Assembly (NCBI GenBank): GCA_047973235.1
Contig: JBKEBP010000029.1
Coordinates: 13,289 to 77,288, forward strand
From: Aequitasia sp047973235
GTDB taxonomy: Bacteria > Bacillota > Clostridia > Lachnospirales > Lachnospiraceae
DNA: 64,000 nt
Reading direction: 5' to 3'
The translations under genes and the position numbers were made by a program. Under the pieces are notes generated by a model that saw only the letters and a list, made by a program, of their open reading frames with translations, was not told where the DNA came from and searched no databases. Of this stretch, positions 9,267-18,965 are shown in pieces. Numbering within the stretch: position 1 is the stretch's first letter; each line of letters starts with the position of its first letter.

Positions 9267-10118
9267 CTAATATTTACTATCACACATACACATTAGGATG
9301 GAGTCTTTTACTGCCTCTTTCATCGATTCTTTTCCAACTCTTTGAATGTCCATCAGACCTAGCTCCTCAGGATTCCGACTCATAAAATTATACATTGAAC
9401 TAATATAGTTTTTCCTTAAAATCGTACTAAAATTAACTTTAGCAATGCCCATCCTAATTGCTTCCTTGATTTGTTTGCATGGTATTCCGGTTCCTCCGTG
9501 TAGCACTAATGGTATTTTTACCAAATCTGTAATTTCCTTTAATCGCTCAAAATCCATCTTGGGCTCCATTTCATAAAACCCATGAGCATTACCAATTGCT
9601 ACCGCTAGACAATCTATACCAGTCTCATCCACTAATCTCTTAGCATCATGCGGATCTGTTAAGTAGGCTTTTTCTAATTTCCCACCCATTTCATCATTTT
9701 GGCCAATAGTGCCGATTTCTCCTTCCACCGTTACCCCAACTGACTGAGCCATCTCCACTACTTTCTTTAGATTACTGATGTTTTCATCCAACGGGAGCAA
9801 AGAACCATCATACATAATGCTGGTAAATCCGCCCTGTACACAGCGTACTGTATCTTCATATGTAGCACCGTGATCCAGATGAATAGCCGCCCTTACTTTC
9901 TTGCCTCGTCCTAATTCTTCTATCATGTTGACTAGCGTTTTAGGTGAAGAATAATAAGCTTCTAGCCAGTGGGCCTGGAAAATAACAGGTGCCTTCATTT
10001 CTTCTGCTTGCTCCATCACACCCTGAGCGGTTTCTAAATTGCATACATTAAATGCTGGTACGGCATAATGCCCTGCTTGAGCATCTGTTAACAGTTCTTT
10101 CATTGTAACTAATTCCAT
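9267..10118 (-). CDS. Class II fructose-bisphosphate aldolase family protein
   Basis: 283 residues with the class II (zinc) FBP/tagatose-bisphosphate aldolase signatures in order: FNVCN near the start, HLDHG (zinc ligands and catalytic region), GEIGTIG, AIGNAHG and LVLHGGTG. Members cleave or form ketose (bis)phosphates with dihydroxyacetone phosphate. It is the last gene of a twelve-gene unit and lies 21 bp after a Gfo/Idh oxidoreductase gene. A related but diverged copy is at 15981-16871 in the same unit, so the two probably act on different phosphorylated intermediates. Start at 10118 with GGAGGAATAAA in front. Confidence 0.87.
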   Translation of the reverse strand: MELVTMKELLTDAQAGHYAVPAFNVCNLETAQGVMEQAEEMKAPVIFQAHWLEAYYSSPKTLVNMIEELGRGKKVRAAIHLDHGATYEDTVRCVQGGFTSIMYDGSLLPLDENISNLKKVVEMAQSVGVTVEGEIGTIGQNDEMGGKLEKAYLTDPHDAKRLVDETGIDCLAVAIGNAHGFYEMEPKMDFERLKEITDLVKIPLVLHGGTGIPCKQIKEAIRMGIAKVNFSTILRKNYISSMYNFMSRNPEELGLMDIQRVGKESMKEAVKDSILMCMCDSKY

Positions 10119-10139
10119 TTTATTCCTCCGTCATTTCGT

Positions 10140-11093
10140 TCAATCATTCCATTGCTCCCTGACCTGGTCCATAATTCTCATCATCTCAACACTTTCAGCA
10201 CGCGTCATCTCTTCACACTCTTTATATCCTTTTTCCAATGCGTTCTTCACAGCTATAAGTTCATACTCATACCCGCTAATCTGCTTTGGCACAGACATAT
10301 TTTTAATCAAAACGTTTTTCGCATTATATATCTTTAATGTCTTAATGTTGTTGATATTATCTGCAACTATGTAGCCTTTAGTGCCATAAATAACACCGCT
10401 TCGATCTGTAGTGTTAATAATACTACTATGTAATGTTGCCAGCTGACCCTTTTTATATTTTAAACAAATAACATTCGCTGCATCTACACCGGTTTGATAT
10501 TGTTTACATAAAGAATGAACCATTTCTATTTCTGTTCCAAGAAACATACAAGAAAAGGTTAGCGCATATATTCCCACATCCAGCAATGCTCCGCCTGCCA
10601 GCTCTGGATCAACAATTCTCTGCATATGCTTGACATTATTTCCCATATTAGCATTGATACTAACAATCTCGCCTATTGTTCCTTCACAAATAATCCCTTT
10701 AATTATTTTTACAGAAGGCATGAATCTTGTCCACATGCCTTCTGTGAGCAAAACATCGTTTACTTTGGATGCCTCCACCAGTTTTTCCGCTTGTTTCGCA
10801 TTTACAGTAAAAGCTTTCTCTACCAATACAGGTTTATTATGAGATAAACAATTCATTGCTTCATCAAAATGACAGGAATTAGGTGTTGCAATATAAACCA
10901 ATTCCACCCCTTCATCTTGAATCATCTGTTCATATGAACCATATGCTTTTAGAAATTCATACTCCTTCTTGAATACCTCTGCACTTTCCATGTTTCTGGA
11001 TGCAATTGCATAGCACTCCATACCCTCTATTTGACTTATTGTCTGTGCCATCTTGGACGCAATATTACCTGTACCGATAATTCCTACTTTCAT
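10140..11093 (-). CDS. Gfo/Idh/MocA-family oxidoreductase
   Basis: A 317-residue NAD(P)-dependent oxidoreductase: N-terminal Rossmann fold with MKVGIIGTGNIASKM, VYIATPNSCHF, and the EKAF segment carrying the family lysine; the C-terminal half is the alpha/beta substrate domain. The family acts on sugars, inositols and dihydrodiols. The ATG at 11093 overlaps the upstream aldolase-type gene as ATGA, so translation is coupled; a TTG nine bases earlier is a weaker alternative. It probably oxidises or epimerises an intermediate of the acid-sugar pathway of this operon (inference). Confidence 0.87.
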   Translation of the reverse strand: MKVGIIGTGNIASKMAQTISQIEGMECYAIASRNMESAEVFKKEYEFLKAYGSYEQMIQDEGVELVYIATPNSCHFDEAMNCLSHNKPVLVEKAFTVNAKQAEKLVEASKVNDVLLTEGMWTRFMPSVKIIKGIICEGTIGEIVSINANMGNNVKHMQRIVDPELAGGALLDVGIYALTFSCMFLGTEIEMVHSLCKQYQTGVDAANVICLKYKKGQLATLHSSIINTTDRSGVIYGTKGYIVADNINNIKTLKIYNAKNVLIKNMSVPKQISGYEYELIAVKNALEKGYKECEEMTRAESVEMMRIMDQVREQWND

Positions 11094-11971
11094 ATAAGAC
11101 AACCATTCTTTTCTAAAACTTTTTCAAGTTGACTGATTTCCTCATTGCTCAACGACAGAAAAGGCTTCCGACATACGCCGCAATTAATACCCTGCATCCT
11201 TAAGGCTGCTTTGATGCCTTTAAAGACTCCGATTCTACCCAACACTTCAATAACTTCATTCACCTGACCCTGAACCTTAAGCGCCGCTTCCTTATCAGCC
11301 TTCTCAAACAACTCTGTTATTTTTATAAACTTTTCAGCCATGAAGTTGAAGGTACTTCCAATAGCCGCTGTAGCACCCACCGCATAAGCAGGCAGAAACA
11401 ACTCATCATGTCCGATAAATACAGTCTTTTCCGGATGCATTTCAATTACTCGCTGCATTTGAAACAAATCATAGCTGGTATGTTTCATTCCAACAATTTT
11501 TTCATTTGCGAATAATCTGTTAATATCATTTGTCGAAAACTTCACACCTGACATTGCCGGAATATTATATATGATTGTTGGAATATCAACCGAATCCGCT
11601 AAATCATTATAGTATTGAATATATTCCTGCATACCAAAGCTAAAATAAAACGGAGGAACCGATGATATCGCTGAAATACCGTGAGCCTGCGCATGTCTTG
11701 CTAACTCTATTCCATGTTCTGTAGCAAAAATTCCTATATTGGCAATAACATCTACACGTTCCTTTACGATGTCTGTAACGATTGCTACAACTTGTTTTCT
11801 CTCTGTCGGGGAAAGCAAATAGGATTCACCGGTGCTTCCTCCAATATAAAACCCACTAACCCCTTTTTCAATATTCCGTTCGATAACCATTTCTAACCCT
11901 TTGATATCTATCTTTCCCACTTCATCAAAAGGAGTAATTAATGCCGGATAAATACCTTTAAATGTCTTCAT
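11090..11971 (-). CDS. DapA/NanA-family class I lyase (2-keto-3-deoxy acid or sialic acid aldolase)
   Basis: 293 residues of the DHDPS/N-acetylneuraminate lyase family. Visible are GGSTGES (carboxylate binding, about 44-50), Tyr135 in IYNIPAMSG and Schiff-base Lys163 in VGMKHTS; these match Tyr137 and Lys165 of E. coli NanA. The YNIPAMSGV wording is nearest to NanA, but many such proteins cleave 2-keto-3-deoxy sugar acids to pyruvate and an aldehyde. Next to an enolase-superfamily dehydratase and an aldehyde dehydrogenase, the keto-deoxy acid role is more likely; no other sialic-acid genes are present. Ribosome binding site AAGGAG; overlaps the next gene by 4 bp. Confidence 0.82.
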   Translation of the reverse strand: MKTFKGIYPALITPFDEVGKIDIKGLEMVIERNIEKGVSGFYIGGSTGESYLLSPTERKQVVAIVTDIVKERVDVIANIGIFATEHGIELARHAQAHGISAISSVPPFYFSFGMQEYIQYYNDLADSVDIPTIIYNIPAMSGVKFSTNDINRLFANEKIVGMKHTSYDLFQMQRVIEMHPEKTVFIGHDELFLPAYAVGATAAIGSTFNFMAEKFIKITELFEKADKEAALKVQGQVNEVIEVLGRIGVFKGIKAALRMQGINCGVCRKPFLSLSNEEISQLEKVLEKNGCLI

Positions 11972-11985
11972 GATCTATCTCCTTG

Positions 11986-13443
11986 TTATCTGGACTCATT
12001 ATATTTCTTCATTGCATAACGAAAAATAATAGATTTCTCTTGTGTTACCTCCTCTAATACCGAAGACATACACTCTCTGCTGTTTCCACTCATCTTCTTT
12101 CCGCCACCGAATGGTAATTCCTGTGCTCTGAATCCGCCTGAGCCATTGATTGCCACCATTCCAGCTCTTAAGCTTCCCGCTACTTTCATCGCATCCTGGA
12201 AGTTTTCAGTAATTACACCTGAACTCAGACCATAACTGGATGCTTCTGCAATCTCAATTGCTTCATCAAGGGTCTCGAATTCAATAATTGGAAACAAAGG
12301 ACCAAACACTTCCATGTCCTTGGCAATATCCATATCTATCGTCACATTATCCAAAATAGTTGGATCATAATATGCCCCATTTCGATTGCCACCGTATACT
12401 AGCCGGGCCCCTTGAGCAATAGTATGCTCGACCTGCTTCTCCACCTCAATTGCCGCCGCTTCACTAATCAAGGTGCCATAATCTGTTTCTATATCAAACA
12501 GATTGCCTGTTTTCACAGTCTTTAAACGTTCTTCAATCAAACGTTTCACAAACTCTTCCTTAATAGATTTGTGCACAATAAACCGTTTCGCTCCGGAACA
12601 GCACTGTCCTGCGTTTCTGGTTTTGTCGCCTGTCTCGTTGACAGCAAGATCCAAATCAGCATCAGCGCATATAATAAGCGGGTCATTTCCACCCAGCTCG
12701 AATTTGTAATCAGTCAAATTCTTTGCTGCTTTAGTTGCAATTTCTATACCCGCTGACACTCCTCCTGTCAGGTTAACCTGCGCTAATGCTGGATTTTCTA
12801 CAATCCAATTTCCCACTTTAGAACCTCTTCCTGTAATACACTGTACTACAGAAGGTGTTACACCAGCCTCTACTAATAGGCCCATTAGTTTTAATACAGT
12901 CATCGGATTAGCTGTTGCCGGCTTTACAACAATAGCATTTCCTGCCATCAACGCCGGGCCAGCTTTAAATGCCCACAATGCAGCCGGAAAATTAAACGGT
13001 ACAATACAAGCAATCACGCCTAATGGCTCGTGAATTGTTACCTGAAGGTCATTATCGTAACCACCTTCTATTCCCATTGGCATGGTTTTGCCATAATGGT
13101 GCTTTACAATTTCAATAGAACTCTCAAAAGTCATATATACCGAATCCAGCTCCCCATAGGAATCAAAAATCGGCTTACCCGTTTCCAATGTAAGTGTCCT
13201 TGCCAAATCGTCCCTGTTAGTTTTTAAAAGCTCCAAATATCTTCTCAGAATAACTGCGCGTTCCCGTATGATTATTTTGTTCCATTCCCTTTGTCCTTTT
13301 ACCGCATCCGCAATCGCATTATCCACATCCTCTTTGGTTGCAGATGGTACGGAATCCAGCAGTTCGCCGTTATAAGGATTAACTACATCAATCATTTCCT
13401 TTTTCGCTGCATCTACCCAGTTCCCACTAATTAACATTCTCAT
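11986..13443 (-). CDS. NAD(P)-dependent aldehyde dehydrogenase
   Basis: 485 residues with the aldehyde dehydrogenase hallmarks: PFNFPAALW and the cofactor-binding KPATANP region, catalytic-base Glu249 in FELGGND, and nucleophile Cys282 in GQCCSGAKR, with PFGGGKKMSGNSR near the end. It converts small aldehydes such as lactaldehyde, glycolaldehyde or glyceraldehyde to acids. The ATG at 13443 is chosen; an in-frame GTG at 13446 sits slightly closer to the AGGAGG site. The start overlaps the upstream kinase gene by 17 bp. A paralogue at 26784-28235 has a very similar C-terminus. It probably oxidises the aldehyde released by the adjacent lyase (inference). Confidence 0.9.
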   Translation of the reverse strand: MRMLISGNWVDAAKKEMIDVVNPYNGELLDSVPSATKEDVDNAIADAVKGQREWNKIIIRERAVILRRYLELLKTNRDDLARTLTLETGKPIFDSYGELDSVYMTFESSIEIVKHHYGKTMPMGIEGGYDNDLQVTIHEPLGVIACIVPFNFPAALWAFKAGPALMAGNAIVVKPATANPMTVLKLMGLLVEAGVTPSVVQCITGRGSKVGNWIVENPALAQVNLTGGVSAGIEIATKAAKNLTDYKFELGGNDPLIICADADLDLAVNETGDKTRNAGQCCSGAKRFIVHKSIKEEFVKRLIEERLKTVKTGNLFDIETDYGTLISEAAAIEVEKQVEHTIAQGARLVYGGNRNGAYYDPTILDNVTIDMDIAKDMEVFGPLFPIIEFETLDEAIEIAEASSYGLSSGVITENFQDAMKVAGSLRAGMVAINGSGGFRAQELPFGGGKKMSGNSRECMSSVLEEVTQEKSIIFRYAMKKYNESR

Positions 13444-14908
13444 CACTAATTTCCCTCCTGAATAAGTTAATTTTGTCCATATATTTTTTATATTTTATTT
13501 GATACTTCTCAGCAAACTCTTTATCAGGCGTAAACCGCTCTCCTATCTGAACCATATGGTCAATTGCCTGGTCAAACCCTTCGTAGTAGTGAATACCTAC
13601 CGCTGCAATAATCGCTGCACCTACCGATGACACTTCTGGATTTACTACCCGCTGCACTTCTTTTTGCAGTAAATTAGCTTTAAACTGAAGCCACTTATCT
13701 GAGCTGGATCCTCCTCCGCCACTTCTTATACCTTCAAATCGAGCTCCATTAATATGCTCCATTTCATCAACAATTCCTTTGAGTTTAAAAGTAATACCTT
13801 CTATAATAGCCTGATAAATATCCTGTTCGCCGGTTGTCCTGTTCATACCATCAAAGGAAAATCCCTGTTTATCATTATTGGCTAAAAACAGCAGGTCCCC
13901 TGTTCCGTCATAAGATATTGCTTCTTCCATGTATTGGAACAGATTATCAGAATCTTTCGAAATTTTCTGTTTGAACCAATCAATATAGGAGCCTGCAATA
14001 CTGGAACCATTAATCAGCATACTCTCCTTTGTCAGTCCACAGCCAAACTCTACCGCCGGATGCTTTGTCTGCCAATCAGATCCTTTCGAAAAGTTTCCAA
14101 CCATTTCATAAGTGCCGGAGACATTACCTATAAATGAACTTCCATCCGGATTAATTCCAAGACCTAAAAAACCACACTCCGAATCATGAGCCCCCAACAC
14201 CACCGGTATTTCATAAGGAAGTGCTACATTCCCAAAGGATTTTATGTTCCCTACAATCACCGTCGAATCAGCAATACCTTCTCCCAATTTAGACGCTCCT
14301 AAGCCTATTTCCCTAAGTATTTCCTGCGACCATTCCTTTTTGTTGATATCAAGCAGCATCTTTCTGTTCGCCAACGTATAATCAGTATACAAGGGCAGAC
14401 CTAATTTACTTAGAATGAATTCCTGTATATTCAGAAAATGTCTAGTCTGGCAATATACATCCGGCTGATGGTCTTTTATCCATAATATTTTTGAACACAC
14501 AAGCATTGCAAAACATGGGCTACCTGTTATTTCACGAAAGTTCTCTTTCCCAATCTTACGCTCCAAATATACTGCTTCTTCTTGTGCTCTAGTATCAAAC
14601 GCCATAATCATGTGATCAATAGGATTATACTTCTCATCTGTCATAATCAGACTGTCACCGAAGTAAGAAAAACTTATGCACTCAACCGAATGCTCTTCCT
14701 TTACTAAGGGTAGAATTTGAGCAACTGTTTTCTGTGTACTTTCCCATAATAAGGAAGGATTCATTTCTGATTTTCCTGCACTAGTTTTAATCCATTGGTT
14801 CTTAATTGAAACGCTCTGAATCACTTTTCCTGTTCTCAAATCAACAAGATTTGAGCGGATATTTGATGTTCCTAAATCCAAGACCAGTATGGTTTTATTC
14901 TTATCCAT
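13427..14908 (-). CDS. FGGY-family carbohydrate kinase
   Basis: A 493-residue sugar kinase: LVLDLGTSNIRSNLVD is the N-terminal nucleotide-binding loop, FDTRAQEEA matches the substrate-side region, and IRSGGGGSSSDKWLQ is the C-terminal phosphate 2 region. The true start is ATG 14908, preceded by AGAGGTGG; an earlier in-frame ATG would run into the previous gene. It belongs to the general xylulokinase/gluconokinase-like group; the substrate is not evident. It lies 13 bp after a 2-hydroxyacid dehydrogenase gene and overlaps the aldehyde dehydrogenase start. Confidence 0.85.
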   Translation of the reverse strand: MDKNKTILVLDLGTSNIRSNLVDLRTGKVIQSVSIKNQWIKTSAGKSEMNPSLLWESTQKTVAQILPLVKEEHSVECISFSYFGDSLIMTDEKYNPIDHMIMAFDTRAQEEAVYLERKIGKENFREITGSPCFAMLVCSKILWIKDHQPDVYCQTRHFLNIQEFILSKLGLPLYTDYTLANRKMLLDINKKEWSQEILREIGLGASKLGEGIADSTVIVGNIKSFGNVALPYEIPVVLGAHDSECGFLGLGINPDGSSFIGNVSGTYEMVGNFSKGSDWQTKHPAVEFGCGLTKESMLINGSSIAGSYIDWFKQKISKDSDNLFQYMEEAISYDGTGDLLFLANNDKQGFSFDGMNRTTGEQDIYQAIIEGITFKLKGIVDEMEHINGARFEGIRSGGGGSSSDKWLQFKANLLQKEVQRVVNPEVSSVGAAIIAAVGIHYYEGFDQAIDHMVQIGERFTPDKEFAEKYQIKYKKYMDKINLFRREISDENVN

Positions 14909-14921
14909 GCCGCCACCTCTG

Positions 14922-15962
14922 TTATCTAGTGTTCCGCATCGGTTCACCGGAGAAATACAAATCTAAATCTTTCAAAATAACCGCAATTGAATTGCTTCCT
15001 ACATTGCTGGTCGTTCCGGCTAAATGTGGTGTCAATGTAACATTCTCCATCTCTAATAACGGATTATCTTTTGAAATGGGTTCCTGTGCAAAAACATCAA
15101 GTGCGGCTCCTCCGATTTCATTGTTCTGCAGTGCTTGAATGAGAGCTTCTTCATCCACTAGACCAGCTCTTGCAGTGTTTACAAAAATAGCTGTATTCTT
15201 CATTTTCTCGAATACTTCTTTGCCGATCATGTGTTTTGTCTGTTCACTCAGCCTTGCATGAACTGTTACATAATCCGATTGCCTAAGCAACTCATCAAAA
15301 GAAACCGGCTCTGCACCCAGTTCCCTTACTTTGTCTGACGACATATATTCTTCATAGGCTATTACTTTTACACCAAATGGTTTTAAGCGTTCTGCAACCA
15401 TCTGCCCAATAATTCCATAACCAATAATCCCCACTGTTTTATTTGCCATATTGTGCGAATAAGCAAAATTGTTAAAACGTATCTTCCAATCACCGCCATT
15501 TGATACTAAATTACTCCTCACAATATTTCTCGTCTCCGCTATCATCATCGCCACGGTATAGTCGGCTACCGGTGCTGCCACTCTCCCCGGTGAGCAGATC
15601 ACCTGAACATCCTGTTTTCTAGCTTCTTCCCGGTTTACATTTTCAATACCACTTCGCAGTACTCCAATCAATTTTAGATTTGGTGCTGCTTCAATTACCT
15701 CTTTACCAATTGCTGCAAAATCAGTGATGATGATTTCCGCATCAACTGCTTTTTCAATTAATTCCTGTGGTGCTTTCGTCCATTCCGGTCCTTCCTGTTC
15801 TGTCTTCAATATATAAGCTGCTCTCTCTTCTTCATTGCTCCCTAAACACACTTCAACAACATCCACTTCTACATCATAGGAATCGAACAGGAATTTGTTG
15901 TTCAGAATATCCTCTTTTGTTATTGAAAAGTCTGCAACAAATAATATTTTTCTTTTACTCAT
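14922..15962 (-). CDS. D-isomer-specific 2-hydroxyacid dehydrogenase
   Basis: 346 residues. The NAD-binding domain has GIIGYGIIGQMVAERLKPFG, and the catalytic triad is visible as the arginine of VNTARAGLVDE, the glutamate of DVFAQEP and the histidine of TPHLAGTTS. Proteins of this family interconvert 2-keto and D-2-hydroxy acids. In this operon it could reduce a keto acid such as pyruvate or a hydroxypyruvate-like product, or act on a phosphorylated sugar acid (inference). GAGGAG precedes the ATG at 15962, and the gene stays in tight same-strand order with its neighbours. Confidence 0.88.
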   Translation of the reverse strand: MSKRKILFVADFSITKEDILNNKFLFDSYDVEVDVVEVCLGSNEEERAAYILKTEQEGPEWTKAPQELIEKAVDAEIIITDFAAIGKEVIEAAPNLKLIGVLRSGIENVNREEARKQDVQVICSPGRVAAPVADYTVAMMIAETRNIVRSNLVSNGGDWKIRFNNFAYSHNMANKTVGIIGYGIIGQMVAERLKPFGVKVIAYEEYMSSDKVRELGAEPVSFDELLRQSDYVTVHARLSEQTKHMIGKEVFEKMKNTAIFVNTARAGLVDEEALIQALQNNEIGGAALDVFAQEPISKDNPLLEMENVTLTPHLAGTTSNVGSNSIAVILKDLDLYFSGEPMRNTR

Positions 15963-15980
15963 GTCTGCCTCTCCTCAAGC

Positions 15981-16871
15981 TTAGTACGGATTGATTTCCA
16001 TAGCCGATTTGATTGCTTTCGTTTTGAACCACTCAATGTGTTTCTTTGTTTCCTCATATCCCGTTTGGAATTCTGTTGCTGCAATCGCAAAGTGCGGAGT
16101 ATTACTTGGAAGCTCTTGTGCTGCTTTCAACATATCTTCTGCTGCTTTAACAACCAAAGAAGTACAGATATTGATTTTATTAATACCACCATCAACTACA
16201 TTGGCGAAATCCTGCTCTGTTAATCCAGATGCTCCGTGAAGAACCAATGGTATATTCAGCTCTTTACGAATCTGTTTTAATACATCAATGTTCAATATCG
16301 GTTTCTCTTTGTAAATTCCATGAGCTGTTCCAATAGCAATCGCCAATGCATCACAATTTGTATCTTCTACAAATTTGTGAGCCATCTCCGGTTCTGTATA
16401 AATGGAATTGTCATCCTCTCCCAGTGCCTCATGAGAAGTAGTATTAGCTCCTACGTGTCCAATTTCTGCTTCTACATCAATTCCACTTGCATGAGCCATC
16501 TCAACCACTTTTTTTGTTACAGCAACATTTTTTTCATATGGAAACATGGAGCCATCAATCATTATACTTGTCGCGCCTGCTCTAATGGCATGTGCACAAG
16601 CTGCAAAACTAGGACCGTGATCTAGATGCACACACACTGGTACAGAAGAATTTTTACAACGGTTTACTAAGTAATTATAAAAATTAGGATAGTAATCTGG
16701 GCGTTCTACTAATGGTGTATTGCCAAACATCATAATGATCGGAGTTTTCATATCCTCAGCCGCACATAGCGCTCCCTCTGCAAACATATAATCAAATACC
16801 GCCGGAGCTGCTACTGCATAGTTTTCGCTGACTGCATACTTTGTAATTTCCTTTAAACTTACTAATGACAT
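15981..16871 (-). CDS. Class II fructose-bisphosphate aldolase family protein
   Basis: 296 residues starting MSLVSLKEIT at ATG 16871 (AAGGAAG seven bases ahead); a GTG 30 bases earlier is less likely. Zinc and substrate motifs are in order: VCVHLDHGPSF, EAEIGHVG, AIAIGTAHG and LVLHGASG. It is diverged from the copy at 9267-10118, especially in the N-terminal half (MMFGNTPLVERPDYYP instead of the usual segment). A hairpin lies between it and the preceding DeoC-type gene, so it may be expressed at a lower level or from an extra promoter. Likely a ketose-phosphate aldolase for a sugar handled by this operon. Confidence 0.87.
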   Translation of the reverse strand: MSLVSLKEITKYAVSENYAVAAPAVFDYMFAEGALCAAEDMKTPIIMMFGNTPLVERPDYYPNFYNYLVNRCKNSSVPVCVHLDHGPSFAACAHAIRAGATSIMIDGSMFPYEKNVAVTKKVVEMAHASGIDVEAEIGHVGANTTSHEALGEDDNSIYTEPEMAHKFVEDTNCDALAIAIGTAHGIYKEKPILNIDVLKQIRKELNIPLVLHGASGLTEQDFANVVDGGINKINICTSLVVKAAEDMLKAAQELPSNTPHFAIAATEFQTGYEETKKHIEWFKTKAIKSAMEINPY

Positions 16872-16997
16872 CTTCTTCCTTTTGTATGTGTTGATCTGCA
16901 CATACTTTCCTTTCTATAAATACTAACTTTGAGTTACCTGATTTTCTTCCCAATTTACTAAAAATGATTAAATACAGAAACTCTTTTTAATGCACCT

Positions 16998-17022
16998 AGA
17001 AAAGCGGTTATACCGCTTTTCT
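16998..17022 (-). terminator. Hairpin inside the twelve-gene unit (partial terminator or attenuator)
   Basis: A perfect 11-bp stem, AGAAAAGCGGT with ACCGCTTTTCT, around a 3-base loop. On the transcribed minus strand it ends in CTTTTCT without a long U-run. It sits 27 bp past the DeoC-type stop codon in the only long gap (177 bp) of the unit. It could lower expression of the nine downstream genes. Confidence 0.55.
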
Positions 17023-17048
17023 GTCAAGATTTTATAAAATTCTACTTT

Positions 17049-17798
17049 TCAATAATCTGAAGTCGGCTCTACCCTGCGAATTTGCTTTTGATACTCTGGA
17101 AGCTTTTCACATATATCAACCCCCATATGTGTACCAACTGACTCGCATCCCAATTCAATGAACGCATAGGCTTCAAGTGTACTGCCAGTACAAAACTTCA
17201 TTTTTGTTTTCTCTGACTTCATTTCATCCAATACCCCTTTGATGATCATAACATCATTATAGTTTGGTCGAAGTCCCACATTTAAACCAGTTGAAGTTTT
17301 TACCTGATCAATTTCTGCCTCGACAACAAACTGTGTTGCTAGCTTGATTTCTTCATCCGTAAGATGCTGCACCTGAATAATCGCTTTCGTCATAACGTCA
17401 TTTTCTTTTCCTATTTTGGCGAATTCAGAAAGTTCCTTTTTATAATAGTCATAACGTTTTTCTTTTAGGGCCGATACATTGCAAGCCATATCAAGCTGAG
17501 TGGCTCCCAGCTTAATCGCCTCTTGTGCCTCAAACATCTTTACTGACGTGAAATTCTGTCCAAAGGGAAAACCAATAGGACACCCAATCTTCACATTATG
17601 TTCCTTACAGAATTCCCCCATTTCATCTACAAGGAGCGGTATATGATAAGGAAGAACACAAATTCCCCCAAATTTATACTTCTTTACATCTTCTATATAA
17701 GTTTTGTATACTTCTGCATCATCAGCAAGATCTAAGACAAATGAATTATCAATATACCTCGCAATTTCTAATTTTGTCATTTTTGATATATCAGCCAT
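17049..17798 (-). CDS. deoC: DeoC-family (deoxyribose-phosphate type) aldolase
   Basis: 249 residues with the DeoC pattern: PIGFPFGQN, LDMACNVSALK (the aspartate), TKAIIQ and the Schiff-base lysine in VKTSTGL, then MKFCTGST, whose lysine takes the place of the usual second active-site lysine. The first motif reads IDNSFV rather than the common IDHT, and KFCTG replaces KAAGG, so this is a side branch and may cleave another 2-deoxy or keto sugar phosphate. It lies 27 bp after the dehydratase gene. The start at 17798 follows GAGAGGAAT. Confidence 0.8.
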   Translation of the reverse strand: MADISKMTKLEIARYIDNSFVLDLADDAEVYKTYIEDVKKYKFGGICVLPYHIPLLVDEMGEFCKEHNVKIGCPIGFPFGQNFTSVKMFEAQEAIKLGATQLDMACNVSALKEKRYDYYKKELSEFAKIGKENDVMTKAIIQVQHLTDEEIKLATQFVVEAEIDQVKTSTGLNVGLRPNYNDVMIIKGVLDEMKSEKTKMKFCTGSTLEAYAFIELGCESVGTHMGVDICEKLPEYQKQIRRVEPTSDY

Positions 17799-17825
17799 TT
17801 TATATTCCTCTCTTTCATTACGTTA

Positions 17826-18941
17826 TTAGAATTTTTCGTCGTTAGCATTAATGTAGTCCATGTTCAGCTTCAACCCCAATCCCGGTAAATCAGGTATTGT
17901 CATATATCCGTTTTCCGGTAACGGCGCGTCAATATAAATATTTTTTGTAATTTCTTCGAAAAGTTTTAAACGTTCAAGAAACATTGCATTCTGGCATGCA
18001 CTAATTAAATGAATATGAATATTTTCCATGGCATGAGGTGCAAATTTTAGGTTCCATGCTTCCGTAATTGCTGCCACTTTCAACATCTCTGTAAACCCAC
18101 CCGCACGAGTTCCATCCAGTTGAATAATATCCGCTCCACTATGCATAACCAAATCCCGTGCACCGAATTTTGTATACTCGTGCTCTCCTGTTGCCAATGG
18201 TAAATCTGTAGACATTTTATACTTCTTAAGCCCAGGGATATCATCGGCAAATACCGGTTCCTCTAGGAACATGATGTCATACTCTTTGATCATATTAGCA
18301 AATCTTGCACCAGTAGATGCATCCCAGCAGTTATTGGCATCCAGCATAATACCTATCTCCGGACCCACCGCGTCTCTGACTTTCTGAACGCGAATCACAT
18401 CCTGACGAAGATTGTTTCCACCTTCATAACCAACTTTAAATTTAATCATCTTATAACCATCTACTTTGACAAGGTCGGTCATTTCCTCAACTAGCTGGTC
18501 ATCGGTATAAGAAGTCCATCCACCACTTCCGTATACTGGTACCTTAGTTTCGCTTCCGCCGAACAGTTTATACAACGGCATGTCTAAAATCTTACCTTTT
18601 AAATCCCATAGCGCAATGTCGATTGCACTTAACGCACAGAACATCATTCCTTTCCGGCCAACGCCCCGCAGGTAACCAAACATTTCCTTCCATATTACCT
18701 CTGTCTCAAAGGGATCTCTTCCAATCAGTTTGGACTTCATGTTTTTTTCAATTATCATTTTAGTGGCTTCTCCACCCACTTCATGATATGTAACCCCAAA
18801 ACCTTCTATCCCAGTATCTGTAGTTATACGCACTATTGTATATCCTATTGTTTCTACTTTTCTGGTTGCATCGGAAAAACCATCCGCAATAGGTACCGAA
18901 ACCAAATGAACCTTGATATCAGCAATTTTATGTGTCTTCAT
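17826..18941 (-). CDS. Enolase-superfamily acid-sugar dehydratase (mandelate racemase/L-rhamnonate dehydratase-like)
   Basis: 371 residues of the mandelate racemase/muconate lactonizing group. Visible are the catalytic KFK pair (Lys167, Lys169), metal ligands Asp201 (LDANNCWD), Glu227 (FLEEPV) and Glu253 (TGEHEYT), then Asp276 (QLDGTRAGG) and catalytic His303 (FAPHAMEN). The GEHEYTKFGARDL wording resembles L-rhamnonate dehydratases. Such enzymes dehydrate aldonates to 2-keto-3-deoxy acids, which fits the NanA-type lyase and aldehyde dehydrogenase downstream. AAGGAG lies ahead of the ATG at 18941, and the gene follows the ABC permease by 24 bp. Exact sugar acid unknown. Confidence 0.87.
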   Translation of the reverse strand: MKTHKIADIKVHLVSVPIADGFSDATRKVETIGYTIVRITTDTGIEGFGVTYHEVGGEATKMIIEKNMKSKLIGRDPFETEVIWKEMFGYLRGVGRKGMMFCALSAIDIALWDLKGKILDMPLYKLFGGSETKVPVYGSGGWTSYTDDQLVEEMTDLVKVDGYKMIKFKVGYEGGNNLRQDVIRVQKVRDAVGPEIGIMLDANNCWDASTGARFANMIKEYDIMFLEEPVFADDIPGLKKYKMSTDLPLATGEHEYTKFGARDLVMHSGADIIQLDGTRAGGFTEMLKVAAITEAWNLKFAPHAMENIHIHLISACQNAMFLERLKLFEEITKNIYIDAPLPENGYMTIPDLPGLGLKLNMDYINANDEKF

Positions 18942-18965
18942 AAGATTACTCTCCTTCTACAATCA

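Noticed and set aside
11090..11971. Sialic acid (nan) cluster
   Set aside because: The lyase resembles NanA, but no NanE epimerase, NanK kinase, sialidase or sialic transporter is present; a keto-deoxy acid lyase fits better.
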